A stretch of DNA of 64,000 nt from Isoetes taiwanensis (GCA_021234155.1 JAJEKV010000044.1:9458777-9522776); one strand, 5' to 3'. Counted from the stretch's first letter, positions 34,301 through 48,714 are shown. Translations and numbers: made by a program. The notes: generated from the letters alone by a model not told the origin.

Positions 34301-35664
34301 TTCCTCATAAGAAAAATAAAATTGGGGGCTTATGAGACACAAATTTGTTACACTAAAAGAGATCTGTTAAAACTGTTGCAGGATATATTGTATTTGTTGG
34401 ATCCATATAATTTGCATGCATGTGAACTTTATTTTACTTGTTCTTGACAAATACCTAGCCTTTGGCATCCCGACTTTATGTAAGTAGGTGCCACACAGAC
34501 ATAATAGCCACTTACCATGATGTAATATCTATTAGTAAAATATTACTTCTGGCTCAGACATGCTACACTATCCTTAGGATCTTCCACACAATGACATACA
34601 CAAAACCTCATAGATTTGTTAACAACACAAGTTTGATGTGGACGACAGGGAGCTATCTTCATTCAAGACCTTAAAAACATGACAATTAACTTTAGGTAAT
34701 GTATGCTTTGCTTCATTGTTCCCAATATATTTACTCCAGTTTCACATAATAAAGTTTTGCATTCCTTGTACGAGGCATTCAGAGTTTTTCGTTATAGATT
34801 GTCTTTGATGGGCTATTTATACCATGGTTTCCAGGTTGAGAGTGAGACAACATTCTTAGAATTAATACTAACGCCCCAGCATGTGATAAGATATCATCAC
34901 CCTCATAATCTCATTTATGCCTTGTGCACTCTCAAGTCCTGCAAATACCTTTCCATCTAAAGAAGATACACAATTCCATTAGAAATTTGTGCAAAACATT
35001 TAGATCCTTAATTTATACTCTTCCAAATAGCCATAACCACCATGAAGTTGTGTTGCATCATTGCATATGTCATGGCAATAATCTATTGCAAACTTGTAAC
35101 AAGTCTTCATATCATTTCCCACTGCAAACCAAGAAAACCAAAGATTAGATCAAAAACCTTTTCGCCATTATAGCAGTTGCCAATGTTTTTTGGTGATTGA
35201 GAATCAAGAGCAGAAGAAAAAATGATGTCAGTGCGACTGCTAAACCTCGTGTTTTGGAAGTCAGTTTTCAAATTGTCAAATAGAATTTGTTATCAAATCT
35301 TAAAGTAGTAGTTATATGCAGAAATTGTGTTTTTTGTAGTGATATGTTTGCGTCTTTGAGCATACTCTTGTACAGCATTATGCCAAAATTATGCCTTGCT
35401 TATACTGAGGTGCCTCTAGCACTCTAGCATTAAGTATACCTGCTACGAATCCTCTCAGCACTCGGTTATCATAGTTTACCTGCAAGATGCTACCTTTATA
35501 CATCATCCATCCAACCTTGCTATATCATAAGCAGACTTGGTTGATAAAACTCTATCATAGACAACTATGTAATGAAGCCTAGAAAGAAGCAATAGAACTT
35601 CTTACTGCAGAAGTGGGTTGAGACATCCAACTAAGCTTATCCTCTTAACCACCATATTAGAGCC
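34301..35664. other. AT-rich DNA, no gene seen
   Basis: Only short frames. Some minus-strand pieces near 35500 look faintly like retroelement pol, but not enough to call. Confidence 0.4.
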
Positions 35665-38600
35665 CGTGCATATCATGAAAATATTTATGAGAGTAACCTG
35701 TTACTTATAAAATGGTTACAAAGTCAGGTGAGGTAGATCAGAAAATGATAGGAGATATATTTCACGTTCGGAGAAAGAGGATTATATTTAGGATCTCTTA
35801 CTCAGTAGTTTTTCAATCATGTATGTTTGACTTGTATTATATAACTATAGCTATCCTATTACACATTCCTTCTAGACATTCCTCAATATCCTACGGTGCA
35901 CTGCCAATCGCATTGTCTTAGCAAATGCTTTTGATTACAACACATTCAATTCTCTCTAGCATAATGGCTTACTCATGCCAACCAAATGGTTTAGCACTGG
36001 CAAACTGGCCTCTATCTGTTTGTACTCCTATTATTTTACTTGAAAAGAATTATATGCAATTGGACATGTATAAGATGAGAAAAATGAGAACGGAAACACT
36101 TCTTCTTCTCCTTGCATCTGCTCCATAAAATCCTTATGTCAATGCCTCCACTCGATTTGAGTGCCCCTCATTTGCCCACAATCTATAGATTTAACAATTC
36201 AGGATTTTGTTATGAATAAATGCGAAGATGGTAATTAGGGAACATGAATGTAGAATCCTTCCTTTGCAGAAGGTGGATCATGCCTTCGCTCTGCTTTGGT
36301 GAAAAAGATAGTCATACCTCCCCAACAACACAACACAACTGCTTTAAACAATAGTTGTTTTGTTAATAGTATTGTTCATTTCTTTTCGTTACAAGGGGTA
36401 TGTTTCTTAAAACAGTTGAAACTCGTGGTAGCCATATAGTTCCTTTTAATTGTTTCTCAAAAAGTATCTACTATGCCTTAACCACATTAAGTAACGCTCG
36501 AGCAGGTGATTTGACTTTAACTGCAGAAGAATAAAAACCATGATAGTTATACTAGAATTCAGATAAAATTGTCAAGGGTCTTTATGACTTGTTTCCAGAA
36601 TTGATGGTAATGTAAAGCAAGAGAATGGATTGAAATTTTATGGAAAATCAGGACCACTGGCATGACAATATAGTAGAGGATTATGGGCCATATCATAATT
36701 GGCTTTCTATCACAATAACAAAGACATGCTAATGCGTTTGAATTCCTCGGAAGCTCTTTGCTAGGAAACCTTTTACTGTTATGTTCATGTTTGTCCTTGA
36801 CCACTAACAGATTTCACCCTTTGAAGTCTTATTGCAATCTTAGACCGATACATGGTTAAATGGAAACTAAGTTGATTTATTCAATGTTTGTCAATTCTTC
36901 GATTAGCAAGGTGAAATTCTGCTAGAGACAAGAAAGATTATGTGCATGATGAAAACTAGTTGGCCGAATAATAATACAACAAAAATTTCAAGAATGCTAT
37001 CAAGAGAAGCTAAGAAATAAAAATGACTTAAGACTTAAGGGACCATACTGATGAAAGCACAAAATCTTTTCCATGAGAAAGCGGAATCTTCCTATTTGAC
37101 CTGAACCACCACTACCTGCCATAACTAAGTATAAATCACTTACACTGCCACCACTCATAAATGCCTATCAAATCATGTCAAAATTCATCAGACACAAGAT
37201 ACAAATTACAATAGATATATTCTATCAGAGACATTTGATGATAGGAGAATACTAACCAGAACATACTATTTTGATTAAGCAAACTAGAGTCTTGGACTCT
37301 CAAACATGAATTGTAACTAATAATTGAATATGAAGATACATTTGTCTTGCTCTCTCCCTTACAATAGCAAAAAGTTAAGGATTACTTTGCATATTGTAAG
37401 GATTTGTTCTTTTCCTTACAACATCAAAAATTGAAGCATTACTCTTTACACTTTGAAAATCCTAAATTCTGCACATCTCAAATGCTTCACAAGAATTCCT
37501 TCCTTTATCCAATGCATATTAGTAAGCACTGTCCATGTCACTGTGTATTCTACGCATCTTTTGCATAATTAACTTCTGGCCTGAACAAATGCACTCTCAT
37601 GGATAAGTGCTATAGAAATAATGCTCCAAAAAGAATCAAGTATTTTGAAATGATCCATAAAGCAACTTGGTGGAGATCTAGTTGTGAAAGCTTTGCTAGA
37701 TGTCTGTGCAAAACTGCCTAACGTGTAAGAGGGCATGCTTGACTTTTGTTATAACTCGAATTTGGGAGTATTGTTCATCTTTAATCATTGTGCGCAGTTC
37801 AAAGGTCATCCACAGCTGGCGCATCCTTGAATACTAGCCATTCTTCAAAATCATGTGGAAAGAGGAAGGCTTTGCCGTAGCCATGGTGGAAAGATTACAT
37901 TCTTTACAACCCTCAGATTAGAAATTGATGAATCTAACGGAGTATATAACATGTCAGAAACATATGATGTGGCAGCACACATGGATAGGCTAGAATTGCA
38001 AGAATTGTTGTAGGGAGGGTTATCCAAGCCTGCTAATTACTATAGTATATAATAGATATGTATTATATAATTGTTTCGCTAATATAAAACTATGGTAAAA
38101 AATTGATACATAAATAAATAAATAAATATGAATATATAAGTTCAGAACATTTTGATAAAAGTACCCATTCTAGTAAAAGGCTGATAAAGTTTCTCTATTT
38201 CATTTGAATGGCACTTTCTTATGTAGTCATTCCTGTGCATGCCAAAAAATGGCATTCTCTGAATGGTCAAAGGTCTCAAGAATGGTACGACAATGTTCAA
38301 ATTTATCCTATGCCTACTATTACTTTGTTTTACTTTGTCACTTTTTCTTGTACCGCTCCTTCCTCATTTTGGTCTTACTCATAGTCATCTATTGTACCAT
38401 CAATTGATGGGTCCCTCCTGACTAGAATGTACACTTCTTGAGGATGTGCTTGTTTTGGAGCATCTGATGTTTATACTAGACCATGTGTACTTTGGGCTTT
38501 TTTTGAGATGCTCTTTGTTCTCAAACTCCTCTGAGTCCCCATTGCGTGTGCTTTTGTTGCTCAGGTCTTGACTGGGGGCCTTCTTCGGTACTCAGAGGTA

Positions 38601-40875
38601 TCTCTTGCATCTCTACGCTCCCTTGGAGGTACTTCTTCTACTTTTCAATTCTCCACCTCCTTGTTTATCAGTGCAAGCTCCGTTGGGGTGAAGTGCAATG
38701 TTTTCTCCCTAAGTCAGGAGTTTAAAAATAGTTGTGTCAATTGGTCCTTCACACTCATTGTTGTAGTTGTTGAATCCCTCCATTTCTCTATATATTGTAT
38801 CATTGTTATGTGTTGCCTCTGGCCCAGCTTTTTATTTACCCTCTAAACCCAGAAGCAGGTTAAAACTTTAGAATTGAGTATGAATTCACTGAAACCAATC
38901 AAAGCATATCGATCATGAGTTTCACCAAGGATCATAGAGAATGAGAAAGACAAAAATTGCGCAAGATATAATTGCCTTTGGTATTTCCTGCGCAAACGCA
39001 AAAAATGGGGAAGAAAGACTGCGATTACCGGTATTCTAAATAAGATCTCCAAGCTCTAACCCAATATGTAAAAACCCATAAAATGGCCATGCAGTTCCTA
39101 AAAGGTAGGGAATTTGCATCTAAGCAAATGCATTTAGCAATTAGAATTGAAGAATAGAACCTTGCAAAAGGCTTGTTGGATCGGGTCAGGATACCTTGGT
39201 CTAGGCCGTCCATGGGAGATCTAAGAATCCTGCATCTAGAGAACTATGGTGCCTCAGATCTAGCTTTTGTAGAACCCTAAAGTTGGCGACTATGCCCGGT
39301 GCAGGTCTCGTTTTCCAAACCTTTAGAATTTACTGAAACTCAATCAAAGCAAGTCGATCATGGAAGTTTCACCTACTAAAAGATCATAGACAATGAGAAA
39401 AGACAATAAATGCACAGCATGTAAAGCGTTGTAGTGACCATTGTTCTACAAGGAATCTCCAAGCTATCCCAATATGCAAAAGCCTTAACTTAGGGCTTGA
39501 AAATAGCAATATGTCTAACCATTAAAAATGCCGCTTGATACTTGAGGCTACCAAAACAAGGTGTTGCGCACGGAGGGTTGCCCTCCGTGACTCGAGGGTG
39601 AAGTGGCTTAAATCATACTTGAAAGTCATGTTTCACAATCAATCAAAAATGCTACTTCAAATACAATACTTGATACTTGATTCTTGTTTTCAACAAGAAT
39701 TTCACCCTTGATCCCTAAAATATTATTCTAGGTCTGGAAAGGGCCAATTCAAGCCTACGCAATTTACCTCTTGCAGATTGAACGCCTTCTTGTTTCTCTG
39801 ATCAATAACTCAAATGCCTGCAGCCTTTGGCAGCCCCAATGCCATATTATCATCTAATAATCTTATGTACAGGCTGCATCCTTATCCTTACAACTCCTCC
39901 TCAGCCTGTACCTACTTGTGCTTGATACTAGTCTAAATTCCGTCAACACCTTACTGAGCATATCTACTTGCTTTGATACCACTATTAGTTCTCAGTAAAT
40001 AGTCTAATCACAGTCATATCCCTCAAGAAACCACACAGGATCTCGGTGCATATTAATATAATATATATCTATCTGTCCTAACCTTTAGCTTCTAGAATGA
40101 CTTCCAAGAATAAGTGGTAGGCTCTACATTTTTGACACTTCTATAAGATTGCCTCAGTTTCTTCCACATTTATGATCTCTTCTATTGCCACAATATTTGC
40201 CACAATATATTGCCATCCAAAAACAAAGTGGACGATATGATTTTAAGAGAGAGATAATACCCAAGTTCCAGGGTCGCCTTAACAAACTGGACCCAAGAAC
40301 TAAATGGTGGTTTCCATAACAAGCTAGGTGTCGACGACAAAAAGCACAAACACTTACACCAAGTCAGACCTCTACTAAAAAAAAAATAAAGCACATTGGG
40401 AAACCTTTCTAACAAAGGCCAGGCAAAAAAAGCATATACCAAGTTCTGAATGCACCAGATGCCCCTTGTCATGTGTAAGACTCTTGTACAATTCAAAGTA
40501 GTGTGAGAGAGTATCATCAGAATGTTCTATTAAACATGCAATTTTGCCTATGAAAATTTTAGTCAAATTTCAACAAGTTCAATGCTATTACGTGCTATTA
40601 TTACGTCCTAGACTTTGACGCACACAGCAACGGATATGAATGCAAAGACACCACTAGACATTATAAACTATTATTTACAATTTTGGCGTTCAGTTAAGTG
40701 TACAACTGTTTTGTTCAAATTAAAAAATAACAAAAACATGCATTTCACATCTATATCAAATAGTTGTGTAGGCCACCTCTGAAAGCTCCAATTGTTCATT
40801 TTATAGATAGACTTGAACTAACTCCTTAGACATGAACATGATAATAGGTTCATTCCATGTTGCTTTCAATATGCG
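35665..40875. other. Anonymous left part of duplication copy A
   Basis: AT-rich with only short frames. A dispersed repeat lies at 38040-38310, related to 27890-28220. The frame 38568-38846 and its counterpart in copy B do not stay the same length, so it is not a credible gene. 39480-39600 and 52550-52650 contain the well-conserved string GTTGCGCACGGAGGGTTGCC. Confidence 0.5.
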
Positions 40876-41186
40876 AAGGAAGGAAGGAAGGAAGGAAGGA
40901 AGGAAGGAAGGAAGGAAGGAAGGAAGGAAGGAAGGAAGGAAGGAAGGAAGGAAGGAAGGAAGGAAGGAAGGAAGGAAGGGGAAGGAAGGAAGGGGAAGGA
41001 AGGAAGGAAGGAAGGAAGGAAGGAAGGAAGGAAGGAAGGAAGGAAGGGAAGGAAGGAAGGAAGGAAGGAAGGAAGGAAGGAAGGAAGGAAGGAAGGAAGG
41101 AAGGAAGGAAGGAAGGAAGGAAGGAAGGAAAGGAAGGAAGGAAGGAAGGAAGGAAGGAAGGAAGGAAGGAAGGAAGGAAGGAAGGA
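40876..41186 (+). repeat. (GGAA)n microsatellite, about 310 bp, copy A
   Basis: An almost pure GGAA array with a few G or A insertions (for example GGGGAA near 40980 and 40995, AAAGG near 41130). It abuts the reversed 3' end of a LINE-A fragment, where (CCTT)n tails sit in intact copies, so it is the LINE tail greatly expanded. Open frames across it (RKEG or FLPS repeats) are artefacts of the repeat. Confidence 0.95.
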
Positions 41187-41460
41187 CCCAAGGAACAATG
41201 GAAAGGTGACAAGAGAGGAAGGAAACTAAAGGAAGGAAGGAAAAGGACCCTGTCCCTACGGGATTAAAAAGAGGGTTTCCGAAGGAAAAACCGTGGCGGC
41301 AATCGATTAGCGACAAAAGCATTTCAATATAAAATGCAAAAACACACAAATATATATACATCATGCCCTTTTAGTAGTGCTGATCGTGAGGCAGCCGGTA
41401 GGGGGCAAAAGGTGAGCTCGAATCAGTACCTCACAGATATACGACCCCGGCGCCGCGTCT
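41187..41460 (-). mobile_element. LINE-A 3' fragment, copy A
   Basis: The reverse complement matches the end of LINE-A copy 2: a GGGGTCGTATAT block (about 41445), a GCATGATGTATATATATTTG block (about 41360), then GCCACGGTTTTT and the hairpin segment ending TTTTAATCCC (41262-41300). It is 5'-truncated to under 300 bases. Confidence 0.8.
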
Positions 41461-42799
41461 TGCGGCCGGTGTGTACTAAGGGGCATTGTAATAAGAAAAT
41501 AACACTATCACACCACTTATCCGCGGATCACGGCTGGGTGCGTGGTTGAGAACAAAAAATTCGCCACCACATGGGAAAAACCTCTACTGATTTTGGATTC
41601 AAAACATAAATATGGGATAGATACAAAAGCGATAAATCATCGCGATAAAATTTGGGAAGCTCTTAGATCCTCGATCCACTGGCGGGCTCTTACGCCTTGT
41701 TTTGAAAGCTCTTTTGTCTAGATTTTTCAAATTCTTTGCTTTGGCATGGTCGAACTGATGAGAATTTAAAGCCATAAATGGTATCGTAGAATAATGATTC
41801 TCCATAAAACATAGTTTTTGAAATGGATTGTGGCGTTAAAACATACACCTTAAAGTTACTAATATCATGCATCAAAAAGCAAAAAATATATCTATTTAGA
41901 AGTATGTATTGCAACAAAACACATTTTAGTTGGCGGCATTTTTGAAGTGGCGGGCGAAAATGATGGACCAAGCTACATAAGCACAAAAATTGGTCAAGAG
42001 AGAGGGAGAGAAGGTGGAGTGGCAAAATCCGGTTCTCATACCCACATTCATTGTCTATGTGCCATCTATGTTATACGATACTACATGCGATTACACTATA
42101 AACATAGATGAAGACTTTGGGAGAATCTCTGTGACGAGGGCATTGGGGCATTTCCTTGGGTTGGAATTTTGTGAAGGCTTTTGAAAGCACCAATGGTAAG
42201 TTATTTTCTACTAATTCTGAGAAAGGCCTTGTAGAATTAGATAAATGGCCATCAAGCGTAGTATTTGCATACCTTTAAAATGAGCTTCAAATAAAATTTC
42301 CAAAAAAATCCCAATCAAGTTGAAGACCCGTCTTCTTAAACTACCTTCGGAATAATCTTGTTAAAATTGTTTTCCCGGACTGGAGAATAAAGTTGAAAAT
42401 ATAAAGCATCTCATATTTGTTTAATCGAACTTAAGCTTTCGAGATAAGAAAAAAGACCCAAATGAAAGGCGGCGCTTTGAGATTCGAAAAAGTAAGCCAA
42501 GTCAACTTTCAAGACTTCAAGTCCGATCTCAATGTCACTTATTGCATTTACCAAAGGATACGGTGCAAAGCAAAGCCACATTAGTAAAAGAATATGCATA
42601 TCTACCTATATACAACAATAGAATAAAATAGCAATACATATTGGTTGAAAGCTGGTCAATACTTGCGGATCAAGAATAGAACCACTAATAATTGAAGATA
42701 TTCAAGGACGAGAATGTTGACAACCGAAGAACCCTTTTCTATAAAAGCTGGCTTGTGAAAATGATTCATGTTTTGGCCTCTTGGATATTGCTGCCATGA

Positions 42800-43135
42800 A
42801 TTTTATAAGAATAGTCCCATTGTGAAGTGGGTGGAAAATTTAGGGGCAATCGCATGATCAAAAGCAAGCCTCAATTTTGGATGCAAAGGATTTTCCAAGA
42901 CAATAGGTTCTCCATGCGGATATAACATAACACCGTATTGATTAAAGCCACTTTTGCCCATGATATCTAAATTTTGCACACAATTATACGTTTAAAGCCT
43001 CATGAATTACGTGAAAGATTGTTCCATTGTAAAGTGGGTAGAGAATTCGAGGGGCAAATGCATGATTCAAAAGTAAGCCTCAGTACGCATGCAAAAAATC
43101 CCCAAGACAATAGGTTCTTTAGGGGATATAAACTG
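42800..43135 (-). repeat. Diverged tandem pair of about 212 bp (copy A)
   Basis: Counterpart of 55905-56245 in copy B. Two units share TTGTRAAGTGGGTRGARAAT, GCAAGCCTCA and CAAGACAATAGGTTCT. In copy A the frame that is open in copy B is broken by small indels. Confidence 0.7.
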
Positions 43136-43589
43136 CGATGGAAAAAATAGCACACAAATCTGGTTTCTATTTTTGCAAGCCCATGATCATATATACACCG
43201 ATACATTCTATGGAGTTGTTCCCAGCGGCCAAAGCGGGATTGATACACTTCCTATCTAGAAAACCCGCGAACTTACTTTTTGATAAATGCGTCCACTTGG
43301 GTAACAAATCTAGAGCTTGGCTTCTAGGGTGCCATATGTTGTTACCTGAAAATGCCCAAATCAACAATATAGCAAATAAAAAGCAAATCGTTATTGAAAT
43401 GGTAAGGAGCACTTGCAATCTTTCGGAGCACACCAGCGAGAAAAATCCTTCTAGGATCAAAAATATGTGCAAAAATGAAAGCAATCAAGTGATTTGCTTT
43501 GTGGGATCAAAAGCAGAAATACTTATACACAGGTAGTCTTCTTCTTTTGATATTTTAACACTCCTTGCAACCTGAAAATGCACCCTTCT

Positions 43590-43735
43590 GTTGGATTCCG
43601 TCGGCAACCTACCTTCAGCAGCTCGGCAACTCTGCTTCAACATTTAGCTATTAGCTCGACAACCTCTGCTTCAACTTTGTTGCTTCAGCAGCTCGACAAC
43701 CTCTGGTTCGGCCACATGCCCTCATACACCTGACC
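43590..43735. repeat. Minisatellite, copy A
   Basis: Imperfect units of about 30-45 bp built on CAGCTCGACAACCTCTG and CTTCAACTTTGTTGCTTC. The copy B counterpart is at 56725-56845, with CAAGAACCTC where copy A has CGACAACCTC. Confidence 0.65.
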
Positions 43736-43859
43736 ATAACTGATAAAGCTGTGACCATTTGAGATGCCACTGAACAAGATCATAAGCTAAATCGATTTTC
43801 AAGAGGCAACTGAAGAGGGTTCGGGTGGCAAAGGCCCAGCGCCGTTTCAGCAACGACCC

Positions 43860-43975
43860 GATTGGAGGCAGGTCCATCGGCATATCCTAGGCATATCTTG
43901 GCATATATGGATATGCCATAAACCCACATGAGCGAGGTTTGCCCTTAGGGGGCAACCAAAAATATCTGATAGTGC
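43860..43975. repeat. CATATCCTAGGCATAT module, copy A
   Basis: CATATCCTAGGCATATCTTGG, GGATATGCCATAAACCCACA and AGGGGGCAACC. The same module lies at 56995-57095 and, in opposite orientation, at 63185-63300. Confidence 0.6.
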
Positions 43976-44529
43976 ATTTTTGCGTATTTCTTTGGAAATT
44001 TATTTTCTTGCAGAAAATTGCCAAAAGTTTTTGGGATGACTGGAAATTAAGAAGAAGTGCGTGGATTTTTAGGGGCAAACTTCCTATAGTCGAACCATGA
44101 TGGTCCTACGTAAAAATAGGGGACATAACAAGAATGCAGAGTTGAAGGAGAACGAATTTAATTAAAAGAAACCGGCCCAATGAAGAATCAAAGCAAGCAA
44201 GCTCTTTGGTTTATGCTCGCATCTTCTTTCTAGGTGCTAGTGCACAAATAGAAGTTTGTTTCCACCTTCCATTTTTTATTTAATTCCTACTAATTTACAA
44301 TGGTCTTTTCTTTTTCATCAAAAAATTCTCTTTTATTTTATTCAATGTTATGTATTTTTGTGAGTTCATTTGTATGATTAGGCATCTTCAGTTCCAGCTT
44401 AGAATTATCATTTCCAGCAGTTCATACACCATCTCACCGTAATTGGAATTTTATTTCAATGGAACTTTTGAATATGGTACAAAGACATGTTACAGGTCTA
44501 CAGATATATCTAATTTTCTTGTATGTGTA

Positions 44530-47500
44530 GCAGTTATTGCTGTTTCTCTTCTTTGCATCCTCATAGAGAGAGCAGTCTGTGTATAATCATCTTTGGCCTC
44601 CTTAGTCTTTGCCCTCGCCTTTTTCTTACTTAACACCGTCATGGACACTTCCATGCAAATGCAGGGTGCATGTCAGATGCCCTCACAGAAGCTTTGCTTC
44701 TTTCTTTTATTTTTTCTTGGGCATATAACTGTCTGGAACTGGCTCATCCGCTTCCACCTTCTTTGCTTTTTTGACTTTGTTTTTTCGCCTTGAGGACCTT
44801 TTGCTTTCCTCTTGAATGTCTTGGTTCTTATAGCCATTATCGTCTTCTTCTTGAAACACCAGCAGCCTTCCTCTTTGCTTGTGCAGCCGCTTTTGCTCTT
44901 CCTTTAGCTGTTTAAGTGTCTGCCCCTTAAGGATGGCATCATACCTAGGAAATCTCGCTTCATGGTGACGGTACCCTGGGAAGAAATCATCACCACCATC
45001 TAATGAAACCAGATTGTCACCAAACACAACTGGAGCAGGAGGGCAGCCAGAAGATAAATACTCCGAGGACAGATCTCGCTTGAAAGTTTATAGTCTGCGT
45101 ATAATCGTCCAAGCCACACCCACATGTGCAGGGGCATCCAGACTAAAGTTGCTTAAAGCATGGTGGGGGAAAAGCTGAGCAGCACCTACATTTGTAAAAA
45201 TCTCGGCAGAAAAACCAATTCCACTTATAAATAGAAAACATAGCAAACGAAATTGTACCTTTTTGAATATTGTAAAATTCTTGCCAATGTCATTATCAGG
45301 AGCCTTTGACAATAAGAAGAACTTCAATACACATTTGCCGGAGCAGCCAATGCGATAAAAATCCATACCTGTGGATCTTCTACAGAGAGAAGGAAAGGCC
45401 GATCACGAGCTCGAAACTGGAGCGCAGATAAATGCAAAGATAAGAATATGCAACTTGCAAAATGCAGGATGCCAAGAAATATTACTTCACAGATTATATA
45501 AATGCTAATTTCAGATGCTGTCACAAAATATACTTGCCTTCAAAGACTTGGAAAAAAATCTTCCACCATCTCTACACGAAACACCAACATCGTACATTCA
45601 ATGCCCGTCCATACAGCGAAAAAATCCAGCTGCATATTTGAATTTAATTTCGGTAGTATTTTCCTTCTATGCTCTTAAACAACATCAATAGAATAGGGTG
45701 GCGTACCAAGAAATTTTGAGTTCCTCTTCCAAAATCTTCCATATAGCTGCCGACTTGGATGGACCTATAACAAACACAACAATTTAGCTTATGGGCTGTA
45801 CAATGGAAGAATGTACATGCACTGGACAACCTGAGATGTGTTAACTGCTTATAACTAATAATGCTCTGACCCAATACCGCAGTAAAACCTGGAAAACATA
45901 GATGGGAAAGTTAGATTAGTACATGTTAGGAATACTGCAGAAAGATATTACCGGATACATGTATGGCATCCCACAAAATAAATGATAATAATTTTCATCT
46001 TAGGGATGTTTTATCTTAGCATCCCTAGAGAGATAAATCAGAAGATTGCACCAGATTCCAATTAACGTGGACAAGGGTTGCCAAACCTTTAATCTTTTTC
46101 TTTTATTTTGGCCCAATTCAAAGTAACCGTCATTTCAACAAGATAAGGGCTTTTAGAAACTTGAAGCCCTATGGGAATACTTTAGCCTACTCTAGATGTC
46201 TCAAAGCAATGCTAAAACGAGATTTAGAAGTACAGAAGTTCTCTTAAGTTGTAGGTCGTCTTCAATTACCCAACTTCATAGTAGCATCCTTGTTTTAAGC
46301 TTGAAATCATGTGGGACTTGAATGAATATGTAACTAAATGGAACTTATATATACAACATGATTACTTACCTCATTTAAGTTCCTTTGTTTGGAAATATTT
46401 TCCCAGCACCAAGCATAGAGGCATGAGGGGTGGTAATCCTGTAGAAGAGACTCCTGCAATACCAGTATATCTCTCAGAATGCAAGACAAGGAATGTAAAA
46501 TGTGAATTTATACTGACATATCTATAAACAAAATGCATTTCAAATCACTTAAGCATCTTTTCATCATGTCTAATAACATCCCAGCAAAAAGACATCTTAA
46601 GCGAATACGCCGGGCAATCCGACACAGATAATGCAAGAAAAAGCTGGTTATTATTTGTAAGGAAAAGAGATGCAGACTAAACCATCTTTTCAGACATTGT
46701 TGCATAGTTTTCAAAAGCCTTGAAGCAAGTAAAGATCATCAACGTGCAATGTCGACAATACTTGCAACCCCAAACTCCACCACTTCAAGTTTTCCTACAG
46801 TTCCAAAAACCAACACTTTTTACCTTTATAAAATCCAGCTGGCAGGGTCCATTCTGCATATCAAAGCTAACCACAATCCTGCCATTAGTCATTTTACCCA
46901 GAAAGAAAATAAACTACACTCATCATCATCAATCACCAAATGCAACTCATGCTCCTGTTTACAGATAATGTAACCTCTCTCATTTCTATGAAATGAATAT
47001 ACATAACCCTCATTCTCATCTTGTCTTGCGCTTTAATTCATCCCTATCTCATCATATACTTATCAGCGCAACTGTTTTTCTCTGAATCTGTAGCTCTCCT
47101 TAAAAAACTCAACTCGGCCCTTTTTCTCGCTGATGTGGTGGCATGAAGGACTGGATTTGTTTAGTTAGACAGTTGCCATCAATTTGAAACCAAGAAATTT
47201 TTTCAAACGCAATAAGTGCTTTTAAAATATTGGCAAATGTATGTAAGACCCTCTAGGATTGAGTTTCTTATCAGAAGCCATTATATTTACTTGCATTACT
47301 TTCGAAGGATAACACAATGGCAAGCTAACAAATAACAAACCTGATGTCGAATAAAATTCCACTTTGCCCACTTCTACAAACTTTACAATAGAGCACTCGA
47401 GCTTTTGCAATGACCTGCTTTCACGATCAGTTGGCCACAGATTATTTTCAGTTTCCACATAATTAACCCCATCCAATTCTTGTAAAAACAAAACATGGAG

Positions 47501-48698
47501 GCACTGGTGACCAACCTGAATCTTTTTCACCATGGATCTTGGGTGTGAAAGCCTTTGCAGAGCAGGTCCATTTTGGTGGTGAATGACAAGCAAGAATTGA
47601 GAATCACCATCTGCAGACAAAGCATCGTTGTAAATGCTGTATAGTCCTTAGATTGACTATGCTAGCGAACCAATGCTTCCCAGCTAATGAAAGCACTTTT
47701 CAGCATCATTAATAGAGCACTCCAGGAAAAATTCGCCAAAAGCAGAAATTAGTGAGATAAGGCCTAAATAACATTTTATTACTGTCTCCAATGAAGTCAG
47801 ATAGGCTCTATTACCATTTTGCTAATATCCATGGAGACACAAACTCTGATTAGCAGAAGAAAAAAGTGAGCGAATGCAAGAGTAACAGCTGATAACATAG
47901 TATACTTGCACTTGTAACAAAATAGAAGTTTGGTAGTAGCTGTTAGGTCCACGAGCTTTATAGCATTTGATCACTTGGCTCCTGGAGCACAATACATGAA
48001 GCAATACACTATGACCCGGAAGAAATCTATCATGGCTAGCATTGACAGCAAGTCGTTCTATGGTTATCTCAATCCTATTTGCTTATTTGATGGACTAACT
48101 TTATTTGCTGTCTCCTTCAAACACTTGGATATATAACAAACAAATGACCCCATTATTGAGCAGTAGTTTAGCCATAAAGAAGTACCCAAAAGATCTAACC
48201 CTATTTATCCATCATACCAGGATTTTATCATTAACCTTACATCGACATCCTTGATGGCAAAATACAAAAGCCAGTTGCAAAGGCCAAATATTTTCACCTG
48301 GAAAGGATGAACAGCATTAATTGATATACAAAGACTAGTAGCACTTAACAAAATTAATTAATATATCAAATTAACACACCATAATATTTGACATGCCAAA
48401 CAGTACCACCATGATGTTTATAATTTCTCTTTATATGAATGAGGTCTACCAGACATGGAAGTGGTTTACTTAAGTACCATTTTACCTCGCAATTTGGCCA
48501 TATATAGATCTAATGAGCTCAACTACGTTCTATTGCTTACCTTGCGTTCAGCCTCCTCCTCTTGTGTGGGAGAAATAAAATCGCAAAAAATCTATAATCT
48601 CTGGAAAAATAGCTCTTTCTTTATCAGTTAACAAAATACAATCGATAAGAAGATTCTTGCAATTGCTCCCATGATTTTCAATATTCGCATTGTTTCTG
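44530..48698 (-). pseudogene. TRL-like poly(A) polymerase, partial duplicate lacking exon 1
   Basis: It holds counterparts of exons 2-13 of the gene at 57653-62579: exon 2 about 48486-48698, exon 4 about 47520-47615, exon 7 about 46371-46455, exon 8 about 45835-45893, exon 11 about 45370-45417, and the last exon from about 45190 down. Exon 1 and the promoter lie outside the duplicated unit, so the copy has no start. As written it also has indels: exon 2 has six Ts where copy B has five, exon 3 has lost bases of the GSF motif, exon 4 is garbled after PQNG, and the last exon is shifted after its first codons. At some sites it is the better copy: exon 11 here is 48 bases (in frame) against 49 in copy B, and the 5' end of exon 2 keeps frame here but not in B. 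Part of the damage may thus be sequence error. Confidence 0.85.
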
Positions 48699-48714
48699 CT
48701 CTATGAAAATAAAA

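Larger units (their letters stand above)
41461..44520. other. Anonymous DNA between LINE fragment and TRL copy A
   Basis: No gene recognised. It contains the 212-bp internal repeat pair, the minisatellite at 43590-43735 and the AGGCATAT module at 43860-43975, each listed for one or both copies. Confidence 0.4.
35665..48713. repeat. Tandem segmental duplication, copy A (about 13.05 kb)
   Basis: Aligns end to end with copy B (48715-61909) in direct orientation. The unit starts CCGTGCATATC and ends TCTGCTCTATGAAAATA. Order within the unit: anonymous AT-rich DNA, a dispersed repeat, a (GGAA)n array with a LINE-A 3' fragment, unknown repeats, then exons 13 to 2 of the TRL-like gene. Differences are dense, small and clustered at CAG/CTG and homopolymers. 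Confidence 0.95.

Noticed and set aside
38568-38846. 92-codon frame present in the duplicated region
   Set aside because: The counterpart in copy B is shifted and shorter, and there is no recognisable domain.
40832-41364. Long open frames of RKEG and FLPS repeats across the GGAA arrays (also 53860-54369)
   Set aside because: A four-base repeat without stop triplets is open in all frames on both strands. There is no start context and no conserved flank.
42411-42599. Minus-strand frame with LVNAISDIEIGLE (and 55513-55734 in copy B) as an exon
   Set aside because: The frame differs between copies and no splice pair or family was recognised. It is suggestive only.
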